Shown here piece after piece: positions 36,304 to 44,439 of a stretch of DNA of 64,000 nt. The notes under the pieces were generated by a model. It worked only from the letters and a program-made list of their open reading frames with translations, ran no database searches and was not told where the DNA came from. The position numbers and the translations under genes were made by a program. The stretch comes from Planctomycetota bacterium (GTDB lineage Bacteria; Planctomycetota; Planctomycetia; Pirellulales; Lacipirellulaceae): NCBI GenBank assembly GCA_029781135.1, contig JAKOXH010000035.1, forward strand, positions 112,878 to 176,877, given 5' to 3'. How positions within the stretch are numbered: position 1 is the first letter of the stretch; the number at the start of each line of letters is the position of its first letter.

Positions 36304-38544
36304 TTATGGCTCCATTACTTCCGACACCCCAACATCAATATACTGCCCGCCACCGGTTTGGTGGCAATGGACGGCGAGCGTGTTCTCGCCTTTTCGCAGT
36401 AGTTTGCGCGCTGCTTCACTCAGAATGGTTGGTCCGTACTGCCGCGTATACCCCTTGAGCGCGCGAACCAGCGTTCCATTGACGTATACCTCCGCGTCTT
36501 CGTCGTGATGGGCCACCAACATCAATTCGCCGCCGCCGGCCGCGTTCAAGTCCTCGATCTTGAAAGTACGGCGTAACCAGATATCCGGCGTGCTCCACTC
36601 GGTATGCAATTTGGCTCCGGGAGTGCCCTTCGTGCCGAAGCCGCCGGAACCTGTTTTCCACGCAGCGTCGTCGAAGCCTGGCTGCTCCCAGCCGGTCGCC
36701 GGGCGCTCGAATGTATATCGCCAGGGCTGCGGCGTAAGCTCGCTCGTTGCCACCAGTTCCTTCATTTTCGGCGGCGGCAGATACAACTTCTGGGCTGCCT
36801 CAACCATTCGCCGCTCGTTCATCTTCACCCGGGCGCGATCGTACGTCATCAGCCCGTTGACTTCGATTTCGCAATCGGTCGTCTGCGTGTACACCGCCGC
36901 CGAGAGCCCTTTCTGAATGAGCGGCCGCAACATCGTCAGCAAGTCGACATAAGCACTGGTGAGTTCATCGGCACTGGTGAACGAAACGTACCCCCAATTC
37001 TTTTCCGCCTGCCAGGTATGGCCAGTTATGGGCATGCCGAGCCCACCAAACTCGCCGAGCACGCCGGCACGTTGCGGCTCGGGCTTGCGCATTCCCGGCC
37101 CCGGGTAATTGTGCATGTCCGATACATCGCCACTTCCCTTGTCGTCCCAACCACTGGCCTCATTCACGAGTCGGGTTGGATCCAGCTTCTTAACCCAAGC
37201 GGCAACTTCCGGCGTATCGTGTTGTCCCCAGCCTTCATTAAACGGCACCCACATCACGATCGATGGATGATTGCGCCGGGCCTCGATCATCGCCTTTAGT
37301 TCGCGGCGATAATTGGCTTTGCTCTGGGCATCCTTGTGGGCATCGCCCGAAGGCATGTCTTGCCACACCAGCAGCCCCAGCTTATCGCACCAATAGTACC
37401 ACCTGTCCGGCTCGACCTTCACATGCTTGCGGGCCATGTTCATGCCCAGCCGCTTCGTCATTTCGATGTCGTACTTGAGTGCGGCATCGGTCGGAGCCGT
37501 GTAAAGCCCATCGGGCCACCACCCCTGGTCGAGCGGACCGAATTCAAAAAGCACTTTGTTGTTCAGCCACAGTCGGTTGAGACCGTCGGCATCCTTCCGC
37601 ACCTCGATCTTGCGCATCCCGAAGTAGCTTGTGACCACATCGATGACTCGATCACCTTTCACAAGTTCGATTCGCAAATCGTATAAATGCGGGTCATCCG
37701 GCGACCACAACTTGGCCTCCGCAATTGGCAATTCAAGTTGCTCACCCACCGGCCCCGATTTCTCGGCCACCGTGCGCCCGCCATCGAGCACTTGCACATG
37801 CATGGTCCCGTCGCCAACGGTATCGGCGCTGACACGCACGATGCCGCGGTCAACGTCCGGTGTAATCTGCAGCGCCCGAATACTCGCCGCCGGCACCGGC
37901 TCGAGCCACACCGTCTGCCAGATTCCCGTCACCGCCGTGTAGAAAATCCCTTGTGGCTTGAGCACCTGTTTGCCGCGCGGTTGCGTGCCCGTATCCGTCG
38001 GATCGGTAACGGCAACGATCAACTCGTTTTCTTCGCCGACGGTTTTCAACGCATCCGTGATATCAAACGTAAACGGATCGTAACCGCCCGTGTGCTGCCC
38101 GACTTCTTTTCCATTAACCCACACCCGACATTCCCAATCGACCGCTCCGAAGTGCAGCAGCAGCCGGCCTCCTTTTTCAAGCTGTGGCGACGAAAAGGTG
38201 CGGCGGTACCACAGCCGATCCTCCGGCGTCACCGGTTTCTTCACGCCACTGAGCATCGACTCGATCGCAAACGGCACCAGGATTTCCCCATCCCACTTGG
38301 TCGGCTGCCCCTCTGCTGCCGGCCGCACCGCGTACTGCCACAGGCCGTTGAGATTTGTCCACTTTTCCCGCACCATTTGCGGCCGCGGATATTCGGGCCA
38401 GGCGTTCGCGGGTGAAACCTCCTTGGTCCACCGCGTCGCCAGCGGCCCAGCAGCGGGTTGCCAGGCTTGAACTTTGGCCACCGCCGTTAGCAGAAGCGAA
38501 AGTGTGAGCAGAATAAAGAGAATGCGGTCAGCAATTCGGCCCAT
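36304..38544 (-). CDS. Secreted glycoside hydrolase family 2 enzyme (beta-galactosidase-like)
   Basis: 746 residues from ATG 38544; the frame is open further upstream but lacks a signal, whereas this start gives 'ILFILLTLSLLLTAVAKVQA', a signal peptide. Jelly-roll sugar-binding domain ('WTNLNGLWQYAV', 'YRRTFSSPQLEKGGRLLLHF', 'VWVNGKEVGQHTGGYDPFTF'), Ig-like domain, then a TIM barrel with acid/base 'WVPFNEGWGQHD' and nucleophile region 'VLGEFGGLG'. A C-terminal galactose-binding-like domain follows ('WLRRTFKIEDLNAAGGGELM'). Breaks down polysaccharides in the periplasm or outside. Substrate could be galactoside, mannoside or glucuronide. Confidence 0.88.
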   Translation of the reverse strand: MGRIADRILFILLTLSLLLTAVAKVQAWQPAAGPLATRWTKEVSPANAWPEYPRPQMVREKWTNLNGLWQYAVRPAAEGQPTKWDGEILVPFAIESMLSGVKKPVTPEDRLWYRRTFSSPQLEKGGRLLLHFGAVDWECRVWVNGKEVGQHTGGYDPFTFDITDALKTVGEENELIVAVTDPTDTGTQPRGKQVLKPQGIFYTAVTGIWQTVWLEPVPAASIRALQITPDVDRGIVRVSADTVGDGTMHVQVLDGGRTVAEKSGPVGEQLELPIAEAKLWSPDDPHLYDLRIELVKGDRVIDVVTSYFGMRKIEVRKDADGLNRLWLNNKVLFEFGPLDQGWWPDGLYTAPTDAALKYDIEMTKRLGMNMARKHVKVEPDRWYYWCDKLGLLVWQDMPSGDAHKDAQSKANYRRELKAMIEARRNHPSIVMWVPFNEGWGQHDTPEVAAWVKKLDPTRLVNEASGWDDKGSGDVSDMHNYPGPGMRKPEPQRAGVLGEFGGLGMPITGHTWQAEKNWGYVSFTSADELTSAYVDLLTMLRPLIQKGLSAAVYTQTTDCEIEVNGLMTYDRARVKMNERRMVEAAQKLYLPPPKMKELVATSELTPQPWRYTFERPATGWEQPGFDDAAWKTGSGGFGTKGTPGAKLHTEWSTPDIWLRRTFKIEDLNAAGGGELMLVAHHDEDAEVYVNGTLVRALKGYTRQYGPTILSEAARKLLRKGENTLAVHCHQTGGGQYIDVGVSEVMEP

Positions 38545-38892
38545 GACGTATTTCCTCGCACAAGTTCGGCAAATATCCGCCGCGATTCGGCGTTGCCCGT
38601 TATTGTAAGCCGCTCCCCAACAACGTACTACCATTCGCCAGCGGTATACCGTGTGCCGCCTCGCCCGCGCTTTCCGTTCCCGTCGATCCTGGCATTGCGA
38701 ATCAACGCCGTTTAGCCGCGACGCGGAGGCTTTGCGTAGCGGAGCGCGGACGGGTGGCATGCTCTCGCGCAGCGTGAGCATGGAATCTCTCGAGTAACAT
38801 GGCCACGTCGGAGTACCTCCGAGGCCATGCCACCCCACCCCAACTTCCCCAAGCTGAAGAACGGATCGGCCCTGATCGCAATCGCCGCCCTC
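38545..38892. repeat. Gap with GGGTGGCATG inverted repeat
   Basis: 'GGGTGGCATGCTCTCGCG' at 38754 and 'GAGGCCATGCCACCC' ending at 38835 form an inverted pair; 'TTTAGCCGCGACGCGGAGGC' lies just before. No gene. Confidence 0.65.
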
Positions 38893-38930
38893 TTGACAGC
38901 GGCCGTCCGCTATAGTATACAGGTGTATAC
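38893..38930 (+). promoter_or_regulatory. Strong promoter overlapped by a 16-base operator-like dyad
   Basis: TTGACA (38893-38898), 17-base spacer, TATACA (38916-38921). The perfect dyad GTATACA-GG-TGTATAC (38915-38930) covers the -10 element. A XRE-type regulator gene starts 56 bases downstream, so autorepression at this site is likely. Confidence 0.7.
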
Positions 38931-38985
38931 ACTCGCTTGAATATCGGCCGATTGTTTCACCAACTCCTACGATTGAGCATTTCCC

Positions 38986-39594
38986 GTGGCCTCGACGTCG
39001 TCTCTCCACCAGAATGCCGCGACGGTTGCCTGGAACCTCCGCCGGATCATGGCCCAGGCGGACCTCACGTTCGAGGATGTGGTCGCCGCCACGGAGCTCG
39101 ACGAACGCACGATCCGCTGCTTGGCCCGCGGCACAACCAATCCACACGCTCGTACACTCCACAAATTAGCTCGCGGCCTGGGTGTGCCGATCGATGATTT
39201 GTTTCGGCCCCTCGGCCGACACGCGCCGCGCCAGTTCGATCGGGCGACCAACACACTCGTCGAAAGCGTAGTCGCCCATCATCCAAAAAAATTTGCCAAT
39301 TGGTCGGAAGCCGATTTCGATGAGCTCTACAGCCGGTTCGGCACCGGCGGCCAGTTGACCGAGGAGGGCGTGCTGGCCGCCGCTCAGGCCATGAATGCCA
39401 AGCGCGATGTATGGCGCCAGGTCAACGTCATTCTCGAAAGCGGCGAGGCTGAACTGCTTTCGCAATTCGTGAGCGTGCTGTATGGCCGCGTGACGACCAG
39501 TACGAACCTGCCTTCCGCCGCTGCTCACACCGCTCGACCAATCGCCACCACGATGCTACCCAGCGTCTGCCGTTCCACGAAGACAACGTTGTAG
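38986..39594 (+). CDS. XRE-family transcriptional regulator next to the virus-like cluster
   Basis: 202 residues, GTG start at 38986. Helix-turn-helix in residues ~15-65 ('VAWNLRRIMAQADLTFEDVV', 'RTIRCLARGTTNPHARTLHK', 'LARGLGVPIDDLFRP'). Middle part 'DFDELYSRFGTGGQLTEEGV' and 'NAKRDVWRQVNVILESGEAE' is a conserved extension. The sequence after 'FVSVLYGRV' looks non-conserved and overlaps 70 bases with the last gene of the capsid cluster, so the natural end may be near codon 168. Probably represses itself and perhaps the neighbouring element. Confidence 0.8.
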   Translation: MASTSSLHQNAATVAWNLRRIMAQADLTFEDVVAATELDERTIRCLARGTTNPHARTLHKLARGLGVPIDDLFRPLGRHAPRQFDRATNTLVESVVAHHPKKFANWSEADFDELYSRFGTGGQLTEEGVLAAAQAMNAKRDVWRQVNVILESGEAELLSQFVSVLYGRVTTSTNLPSAAAHTARPIATTMLPSVCRSTKTTL

Positions 39595-39842
39595 CCGTGG
39601 CTGTTTGCATCGGTGATGACATCGCCAACGGCTAGGGTCGACGCCGCCAGCGCGGTCCCCCCCAAATGAAAGATCACATCCGACACCTGCAAGTCGACGT
39701 ATCGCTCGACATTACGCTGCCGCGACTGCGTGAGCGGCCGCCGCACGGCCGGCACATTACTCACGGCCGCCCCTGCCGCTGGTGCGTACGTTACTAACTC
39801 CTGCCCGTCGAATACCGGAAACTCAAATGTTGGTGATGCCAT
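39525..39842 (-). CDS. Small virion-associated protein, end of capsid cluster
   Basis: 105 residues from ATG 39842. 'SPTFEFPVFDGQELVTYA' and 'VERYVDLQVSDVIFHLGGTA' then 'VVFVERQTLGSIVVAIGRAV'. No named family recognised. Position downstream of the major capsid gene suggests a head-tail joining or head completion role, but that rests on order alone. Frame upstream of 39842 reads into the composite repeat at 39865 and is not part of the protein. Confidence 0.6.
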   Translation of the reverse strand: MASPTFEFPVFDGQELVTYAPAAGAAVSNVPAVRRPLTQSRQRNVERYVDLQVSDVIFHLGGTALAASTLAVGDVITDANSHGYNVVFVERQTLGSIVVAIGRAV

Positions 39843-39864
39843 GCTTTCCCTCTCTCGCTCCACC

Positions 39865-40038
39865 GTAGGACGGACATTCCTGTCCGTCCGAAAGTAGTAG
39901 GCCAAACATTCCTGTCCGTCCAAAAGTAGCCACGCTCGCCAGAGCGTGGAGCGTGTAACATATAGCCTTTCCGCACTTTTCACCGTCTGGCGACGGTGGC
40001 TACAACGACAAGTGGACGGACAGGATTGTCCGTCCTAC
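39865..40038. repeat. Composite MITE-like repeat, copy 1
   Basis: 'GTAGGACGGACATTCCTGTC' end and 'GACAGGATTGTCCGTCCTAC' end, enclosing 'TAGCCACGCTCGCCAGAGCG' and 'CCGTCTGGCGACGGTGGCTA'. Copy 2 lies inverted at 42623-42757. This copy carries an additional ~32-base duplicated tip. Confidence 0.8.
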
Positions 40039-40247
40039 GTCACTCCTTGCGACCTCACTTCGAACGGCTCCGCCTCGACCAACTTCTGGTCGCACCAATC
40101 GACCGTCTTCCGCAGCGAGTCAACGTATTCCTCCCAATGCACCCGCTGGCCATCGATCCAATAGGTAGGCTTCGGCGTCGCTCGAATGGCATCGAGCTGC
40201 GCGAGCGTCTGGCTTCTAATTGAACGAATCTGTTCGATATCAGTCAT
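40035..40247 (-). CDS. Small conserved-type protein in capsid cluster
   Basis: 70 residues: 'DIEQIRSIRSQTLAQLDAIR', 'KPTYWIDGQRVHWEEYVDSL', 'TVDWCDQKLVEAEPFEV'. Looks like a short helical protein with a tryptophan-rich core. Its start overlaps the previous gene's stop by 8 bases (ATGACTGA), so translation is coupled. Function unknown; typical place for a head-tail connector. Confidence 0.65.
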   Translation of the reverse strand: MTDIEQIRSIRSQTLAQLDAIRATPKPTYWIDGQRVHWEEYVDSLRKTVDWCDQKLVEAEPFEVRSQGVT

Positions 40248-40704
40248 TTTCGGTTACCCTTATGCGAAAGCGGACGACGGTTTCCTCGCCCGTCACTTGC
40301 GTAAACACGTAGCGTACTTCGTAACATCGACTTCCGCTCCCTTGGGGAGAGGGCTGGGGTGAGGGCGCGCCCGATGCGGCAACTCGTGGAATCATCACGC
40401 GGTGTCGGAAGTTGTAACCCGCATCATCCGAATCCCACCCGGTGTCGTGTCGCAACTCGGCAAATAGTACCTTGCCGATACACAGCGCCCGGCCGGCCCG
40501 AGAAACGTCCGCCTCCCGCGATGAGGCGCCATCACCCGCGTCTCGATGCAGCGAGCAGTCAATGGAACGAACATCCGCCGGGCCGATGGCACGCCCCAAA
40601 CGGTCCACCAACCTGGCCATCAGCACGACCGAATAGCCCCGCCGGCTTCGCGTACCATTTAGAACCGTTGCCACAGCACACCTCAACTTATTCACGCAAG
40701 CCAA
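40240..40704 (-). CDS. Hypothetical capsid-cluster protein with in-frame repeat
   Basis: 154 residues. No family recognised. Sections 'VLMARLVDRLGRAIGPADVR', 'ALCIGKVLFAELRHDTGWDS' and the C-terminal 'YVFTQVTGEETVVRFRIRV' look structured. Between them 'GAPSPQPSPQGSG' is coded by the well-known 'CCCTCACCCCAGCCCTCTCC' intergenic repeat read in frame. Position after the major capsid gene suggests head completion. The first 20 residues may be an over-extension. Confidence 0.6.
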   Translation of the reverse strand: MACVNKLRCAVATVLNGTRSRRGYSVVLMARLVDRLGRAIGPADVRSIDCSLHRDAGDGASSREADVSRAGRALCIGKVLFAELRHDTGWDSDDAGYNFRHRVMIPRVAASGAPSPQPSPQGSGSRCYEVRYVFTQVTGEETVVRFRIRVTEND

Positions 40705-40779
40705 GAGCCGAGAGCCCGCCCCCTCGCGGACTCTCGCTCCTAGCTCCTAGCTCCTAGCTCCTCGCTCCTCGCCCCTTCC

Positions 40780-41940
40780 TCAGCCTGTGTTCTTCACCAC
40801 GAACCGGGGGTTGAGCACCGCCGCGGCGCCGCGCTCGCTGGCTTTGAACCGCAACACGACGTCGTTGTTGAATTCCGCTTCGCTGCCCAGCGGGGCCTGA
40901 GTCACCGTGATCGGCCAGTTTTCCATATAGGCAAACGCCTTGCGGAAATCACCGACGAACCAATACTTTTTGGCCGTCGCTGCGGCGATGCCGGAAGCAA
41001 TGACCCGTCGATACGCCAGCCGGCTGTCGTACACGCGATAGCCGCTGAGCGGATTGGCCGCCACCGTGGCGGTCGTGGAACCGGCCGCCGTGAACGTGAG
41101 TTCCGCCGCCGAAAACACCCGGTGCGCCGCATGTCGGTACGCGGGCATGACCAACACCGTCGTCCCTTTCACCAACACCGGCTCACCCGTGTTCGGGTCG
41201 AGCATGTCGGCGAACAACTGTTCGGCCTTATCGACGTTCGTCCAATCGACCAATTCGTTCGACGCCAACAAATTGATCCAGGGCGAACTGGCTTGGTAGG
41301 TGTTGTAGGTCGTGCCCTTCCACTTGTAATTGTTGGTCGCGCCGATCACGAGATCGATCAACCGCTTCTCCTTGTTGAGCCCGAGTACTTCGCCCACTTC
41401 CGCCGCGCGGCTCAAGATGAGATGCGTCCGGTCGAAGAAGATCGCCTCCTTGGTCACCGGCACAATGAAGCCACGCTTGGTGGTCGATGGCGTCTCGATA
41501 TAATCTTCGCCGAAACCAAGGTGCGGATACGGCATGCCAGGCGCGACATCCTCGATCGTATCGGCAACGCGCGAGATGCTCGGAATCTTCTCGCCATCCA
41601 GCCGCGTCGGAATGGTGTCGACGAGCTTCGAGACGACGAAGGCTTCCTGCTCGTAGGCTTCCATGATTTTCGAGTAGATCACCTGGCCGGTGATGTTCAG
41701 AAAGGCGGTCACGTCGACGCCGCCGGCCGACTCCAGCACGCTGACGTTTCCGGCACTGCGCGGGTCGAGCAGCCGCACCCATTCGTGGCCATCGGGCACC
41801 AGTGCTTCGGCCAAATCGCGAATGCTGAAATCCTCGGGCTGCAAATGCCCTTCGCGCAGGGCCTCGGAAAGATGCGTTACGGTCTGCTCGGCGCCGTCCA
41901 TTTCGTAGCGCCGCTTGAGTTCACGGTATTTCAGGGTCAT
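40780..41940 (-). CDS. Major capsid protein (HK97-fold type)
   Basis: 386 residues. 'LNITGQVIYSKIMEAYEQEA', 'VSKLVDTIPTRLDGEKIPSI', 'RGFIVPVTKEAIFFDRTHLI', 'LVKGTTVLVMPAYRHAAHRV' and the C-terminal 'FKASERGAAAVLNPRFVVKN' follow the general order of HK97-like major capsid proteins, with an N-terminal helical delta-domain-like part. Flanked by decoration protein and protease/scaffold genes upstream, as in tailed phages. Forms the icosahedral shell. The frame shows no decay, so it may still be expressed. Confidence 0.82.
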   Translation of the reverse strand: MTLKYRELKRRYEMDGAEQTVTHLSEALREGHLQPEDFSIRDLAEALVPDGHEWVRLLDPRSAGNVSVLESAGGVDVTAFLNITGQVIYSKIMEAYEQEAFVVSKLVDTIPTRLDGEKIPSISRVADTIEDVAPGMPYPHLGFGEDYIETPSTTKRGFIVPVTKEAIFFDRTHLILSRAAEVGEVLGLNKEKRLIDLVIGATNNYKWKGTTYNTYQASSPWINLLASNELVDWTNVDKAEQLFADMLDPNTGEPVLVKGTTVLVMPAYRHAAHRVFSAAELTFTAAGSTTATVAANPLSGYRVYDSRLAYRRVIASGIAAATAKKYWFVGDFRKAFAYMENWPITVTQAPLGSEAEFNNDVVLRFKASERGAAAVLNPRFVVKNTG

Positions 41941-42101
41941 GGTTGGAATTCGCTCCTATTAGTGATTGTGAGTTTGATTTGTTTCAAGGGAGCTGGATGC
42001 TGGATGTTGGATACTGGACGTTGGATACTGGATGCTGGGAACCGGGGCCAAACAAAAATGCCTTGTCCCCGCTCCCTGCATCCCGCATCCTCACCCCTCC
42101 A

Positions 42102-42575
42102 CTACAGCACCGCTTGCGTCCCGCCCTTGAGCATCGAGCTGACGACGTCGACAAGCACGCGTGTGCCGGCCGGATTCAACCGCTTCGCACAACGGCCAAT
42201 CGCGGCGTTCGCGTTGGTGACTTTGGCCACCGTCTGATTCAAGAGCGCCACACCTGCCACGTTCTCGTCCGATCCCAATAGGTCGCCGACTTCGAGCGTG
42301 GTGGAGAGGATATCGAATTCGAATACACCCGTGGTCGCGACGCGGATCGGTTGCGTATCGCCGGCACGCGAGGCCTGCATCGCCACGCCCGCGAAGATGT
42401 CGTGAAACAACTGTTGATTGGCCAAGTCGGTGCCCTGGTCCACTTGGGAGGAAGCCGGTTTCGCATCATCCGTATCGAGCAGAACCATGTCGCCAATTTC
42501 AATGACCGTTGCCGAGTCCACGGGCAACATCACCGGGCACGTATCGCCGTACCGCCAACGCATTGTGTTTGCCAT
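42102..42575 (-). CDS. Capsid decoration / structural cement-like protein (DUF2190-like)
   Basis: 157 residues from ATG 42575 with 'AGGAG' nine bases upstream. 'MRWRYGDTCPVMLPVDSATV', 'IEIGDMVLLDTDDAKPA', 'FAGVAMQASRAGDTQPIRVA', 'VGDLLGSDENVAGVALLNQT' make a beta-rich fold like capsid cement proteins that sit directly before or after the major capsid gene. The frame continues upstream into the composite repeat at 42623, which is not coding for this protein. Confidence 0.7.
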   Translation of the reverse strand: MANTMRWRYGDTCPVMLPVDSATVIEIGDMVLLDTDDAKPASSQVDQGTDLANQQLFHDIFAGVAMQASRAGDTQPIRVATTGVFEFDILSTTLEVGDLLGSDENVAGVALLNQTVAKVTNANAAIGRCAKRLNPAGTRVLVDVVSSMLKGGTQAVL

Positions 42576-42622
42576 CGAGTTATTCTCCTGTGTTAAGAAA
42601 GTAGGTAATTGGTTAGGGTTGT

Positions 42623-42757
42623 GTAGGACGGACATTCCTGTCCGTTCACTTGTCGTCGTAGCCACCGTCGCCAGACGGTGGAAAGTGCGGAAACGCTATA
42701 TGTACGCTCCACGCTCTGGCGAACGTGGCTACTTTTGGACAGGAATGTCCGTCCTAC
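42623..42757. repeat. Composite MITE-like repeat, copy 2 (inverted)
   Basis: Reverse-complement relative of 39865-40038: same ends 'GTAGGACGGACATTCCTGTC' / 'GACAGGAATGTCCGTCCTAC', with 'CCACGCTCTGGCGAACGTGG' and 'CCACCGTCGCCAGACGGTGG' inside. It separates decoration and protease genes. Confidence 0.8.
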
Positions 42758-42766
42758 GGATGGTTG

Positions 42767-43750
42767 TCATCTTCCGCGAACGGCCGCGGCGAATTCGACT
42801 GAATTGCGCACGGGCGGGACGCTTCGACCGTCGGCAACCGCAACCTGGTCCTTCGATTTGGGCCGGCCGCTTTCGCGTCGCGTGGCATCGCGCAACAGGG
42901 CCACACGCTCTTCCAGCAGCGCGCGTATTTCGCCTTCGTCGGCCGCGTGCATGAGCGACGAAACGAACCGTTCGCTAACCACGGCCGAATCGAAGTTGCC
43001 GGTCGGCGTGGGCAGCGGCAGGTGGTACTCTTCCAGGAGCTGATGGACTAAATCGCGCCGCCGATAGGTGGCTTCTTTCGCCGCCAGGTCGTTCAACTGA
43101 CACCGCAGTTGCGTCACCTCGGCTTCCAGCGGTCGTTCGATTTCGCAGATCAATTCCGGTCGCTGCCGGCGCAACGATTCCAGCGTGATCGCTTCCACCG
43201 TAGCGACAGGCGGCTCGCCTGTCGCGCTGGCAGCAGCCGAGCCGGCCGCTGCCAGGTCGTTCGCCGTCTGCTCGTACAGGCCCGTGGTTGTGGCCGGATC
43301 GGCGACCAGGTCGATGCTCTGCACTTTCGTGATGGCTTCGACAACCGTCTCATTGCCATTCTGTTTGGTGCGGGCCAGCACATTGTGCGACATGCCGACG
43401 TTTTGCGGCGCGTGTTCGGCATCCCATACCAATTGTTCCGAGAGCGCATGCCGCGGGTTGAAATGCAAGTCGCCGAACAATCCCTCGCCAGGCCGGAATT
43501 GCACGCCGCGAACCATGCCGAGGCGGTCCTGATAATCGCGCGGCGCCAGCGGATGGCCCTTCGGATGATTGATGTTGACCTTGGCACCTTCATAGAGTGC
43601 CACGGCTTCTACTAGAGCGTTTTCGCGGTAACGCCGGCCGTTTCGCGATGCCAGCCCGAGTAGCTTAACGCCGCGGATTACGCCGGCATCGCGGTCGACC
43701 CGCAGCCGCTGGCTGCCGGAATCGACGTATTCTTGTAAGAGCTCAGACAT
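42767..43750 (-). CDS. Prohead protease / scaffold-like protein
   Basis: 327 residues from ATG 43750, 'GGAGG' five bases upstream. The N-terminal half has protease-like signatures: 'VKLLGLASRNGRRY', 'VNINHPKGHPLAPRDYQDR', 'VGMSHNVLA' (candidate nucleophile serine) and 'AITKVQSIDLVADPATTTGL', resembling T4 gp21/peptidase U9-type prohead cores. The C-terminal half ('ECQLNDLAAKE' type coiled coil: 'EIERPLEAEVTQLRCQLNDL') would be the scaffold. It would process the shell during assembly. Catalytic assignment is inferred from motifs. Confidence 0.75.
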   Translation of the reverse strand: MSELLQEYVDSGSQRLRVDRDAGVIRGVKLLGLASRNGRRYRENALVEAVALYEGAKVNINHPKGHPLAPRDYQDRLGMVRGVQFRPGEGLFGDLHFNPRHALSEQLVWDAEHAPQNVGMSHNVLARTKQNGNETVVEAITKVQSIDLVADPATTTGLYEQTANDLAAAGSAAASATGEPPVATVEAITLESLRRQRPELICEIERPLEAEVTQLRCQLNDLAAKEATYRRRDLVHQLLEEYHLPLPTPTGNFDSAVVSERFVSSLMHAADEGEIRALLEERVALLRDATRRESGRPKSKDQVAVADGRSVPPVRNSVEFAAAVRGR

Positions 43751-43881
43751 GGTTTCCTCCGGAATTTGGTGAGTGGGTGAGTGGTGAGCGGTGAGCGGCG
43801 AGCAGTGAGTAGGTGAGTAGGTGTTTCGCAATTCGGAACTTACTCACTTACTCACTTACTCACTCACCCAACCTCGCCAAC
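43751..43881. repeat. Short direct repeats (GTGAGTGGTGAGCGG / TTACTCACTTACTCACTCACC)
   Basis: Tandem 'GGTGAGTGGGTGAGTGG' and 'TTACTCACTTACTCACTCAC' units between the protease gene and a terminator hairpin; no gene. Confidence 0.6.
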
Positions 43882-43972
43882 AAAAAAGCCCATCAACAGG
43901 CCGTCGGCCTTTCGATGGGCTCGATTCGATACTCGCTCCGCAATCGCGGAAGCGGGCTCGATGCGATACCTG
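43882..43972 (-). terminator. Intrinsic terminator preceded by structured leader, inside the capsid cluster
   Basis: On the minus strand GCCCATC/GATGGGC (43914-43920 and 43888-43894) with inner AGGCC/GGCCT, then T6. Just upstream sits a second hairpin, CGCTTCCGC/GCGGAGCG, flanked by a near-direct repeat of 'GGGCTCGATTCGATACTCG' / 'GGGCTCGATGCGATACCTG' (plus strand). Could terminate the small gene at 44091 or mature a short RNA. Confidence 0.7.
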
Positions 43973-44090
43973 GGTTAGTCGTCAGTCGTTAGTCGTTAGC
44001 TGTTAGCTGGTAGCCAGAAGTAGTCTGGTCGTGGATTTCACCTAACGCCTAACGCCTAACGCCTAACGACTAACGGCTAACGACTAACAG
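43973..44090. repeat. TTAGTCGTTAGCTGTTAGC / CTAACGCCTAACG inverted repeats
   Basis: Tandem 'GTCGTTAGTCGTTAGCTGTT' units facing 'ACGACTAACGGCTAACGACT' units, 120 bases, no coding. Confidence 0.65.
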
Positions 44091-44276
44091 CTACTTAATC
44101 ATTCTCTCCAGCGCTACGCGAATATGCTGGATGCGGCCGTCTTGCACGCTCATCGTGAGCCCGGCTTCGCCGTAGAACCCACGTTGCGACAGGTCCGCCA
44201 GCAGCTTTGCAAGCGCCGTTTCGATTTGTTCGATCTTATTTCCTTGAGGGATCATTTGTACACGTGCTTGAATCAT
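44091..44276 (-). CDS. Small hypothetical protein in capsid cluster
   Basis: 61 residues from ATG 44276: 'MIQARVQMIPQGNKIEQIET', 'LAKLLADLSQRGFYGEAGLT', 'VQDGRIQHIRVALERMI'. A small helical/beta protein of unknown role, lying between portal and protease genes and bounded downstream by repeats and a terminator. Composition and ordered hydrophobic pattern suggest a real gene. Upstream frame to 44327 is not supported by a start. Confidence 0.55.
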   Translation of the reverse strand: MIQARVQMIPQGNKIEQIETALAKLLADLSQRGFYGEAGLTMSVQDGRIQHIRVALERMIK

Positions 44277-44339
44277 GGCGTCACTATAGCAGTTTCCAAT
44301 TTCAATTCCACAAGAATTTTTGGCCACTTTGGATTTTCA

Positions 44340-44430
44340 AAGAGGGGGAGAGGGGGAGATTGGGAGAGGGGGAGACATCAGTTACCAGCATTGCCAATGA
44401 ACCTCCCCCTCTCCTTGTCTCCCCCTCTCT
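44340..44430. repeat. GAGGGGGAGAGGGGGAGA / CTCCCCCTCTCC inverted repeat
   Basis: Purine-rich arm at 44341-44374 and pyrimidine-rich arm at 44402-44430. Same family as 9993-10105 and 48575-48605. Confidence 0.7.
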
Positions 44431-44439
44431 GCTTCCAAC

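Noticed and set aside
38545..39162. Extension of the GH2 gene upstream to 39162
   Set aside because: The frame is open but the added 206 residues have no family-like sequence, overlap the XRE gene and its promoter, and ATG 38544 gives a clean signal peptide.
42576..42665. N-terminal extension of the cement protein (MATTTSERTG...)
   Set aside because: It is translated composite repeat; ATG 42575 has a good AGGAG site.
43840..44090. Possible CRISPR array from short repeated units
   Set aside because: Units are directly adjacent, variable and lack spacers of constant length; they are simple tandem/inverted repeats. No cas genes in the window.
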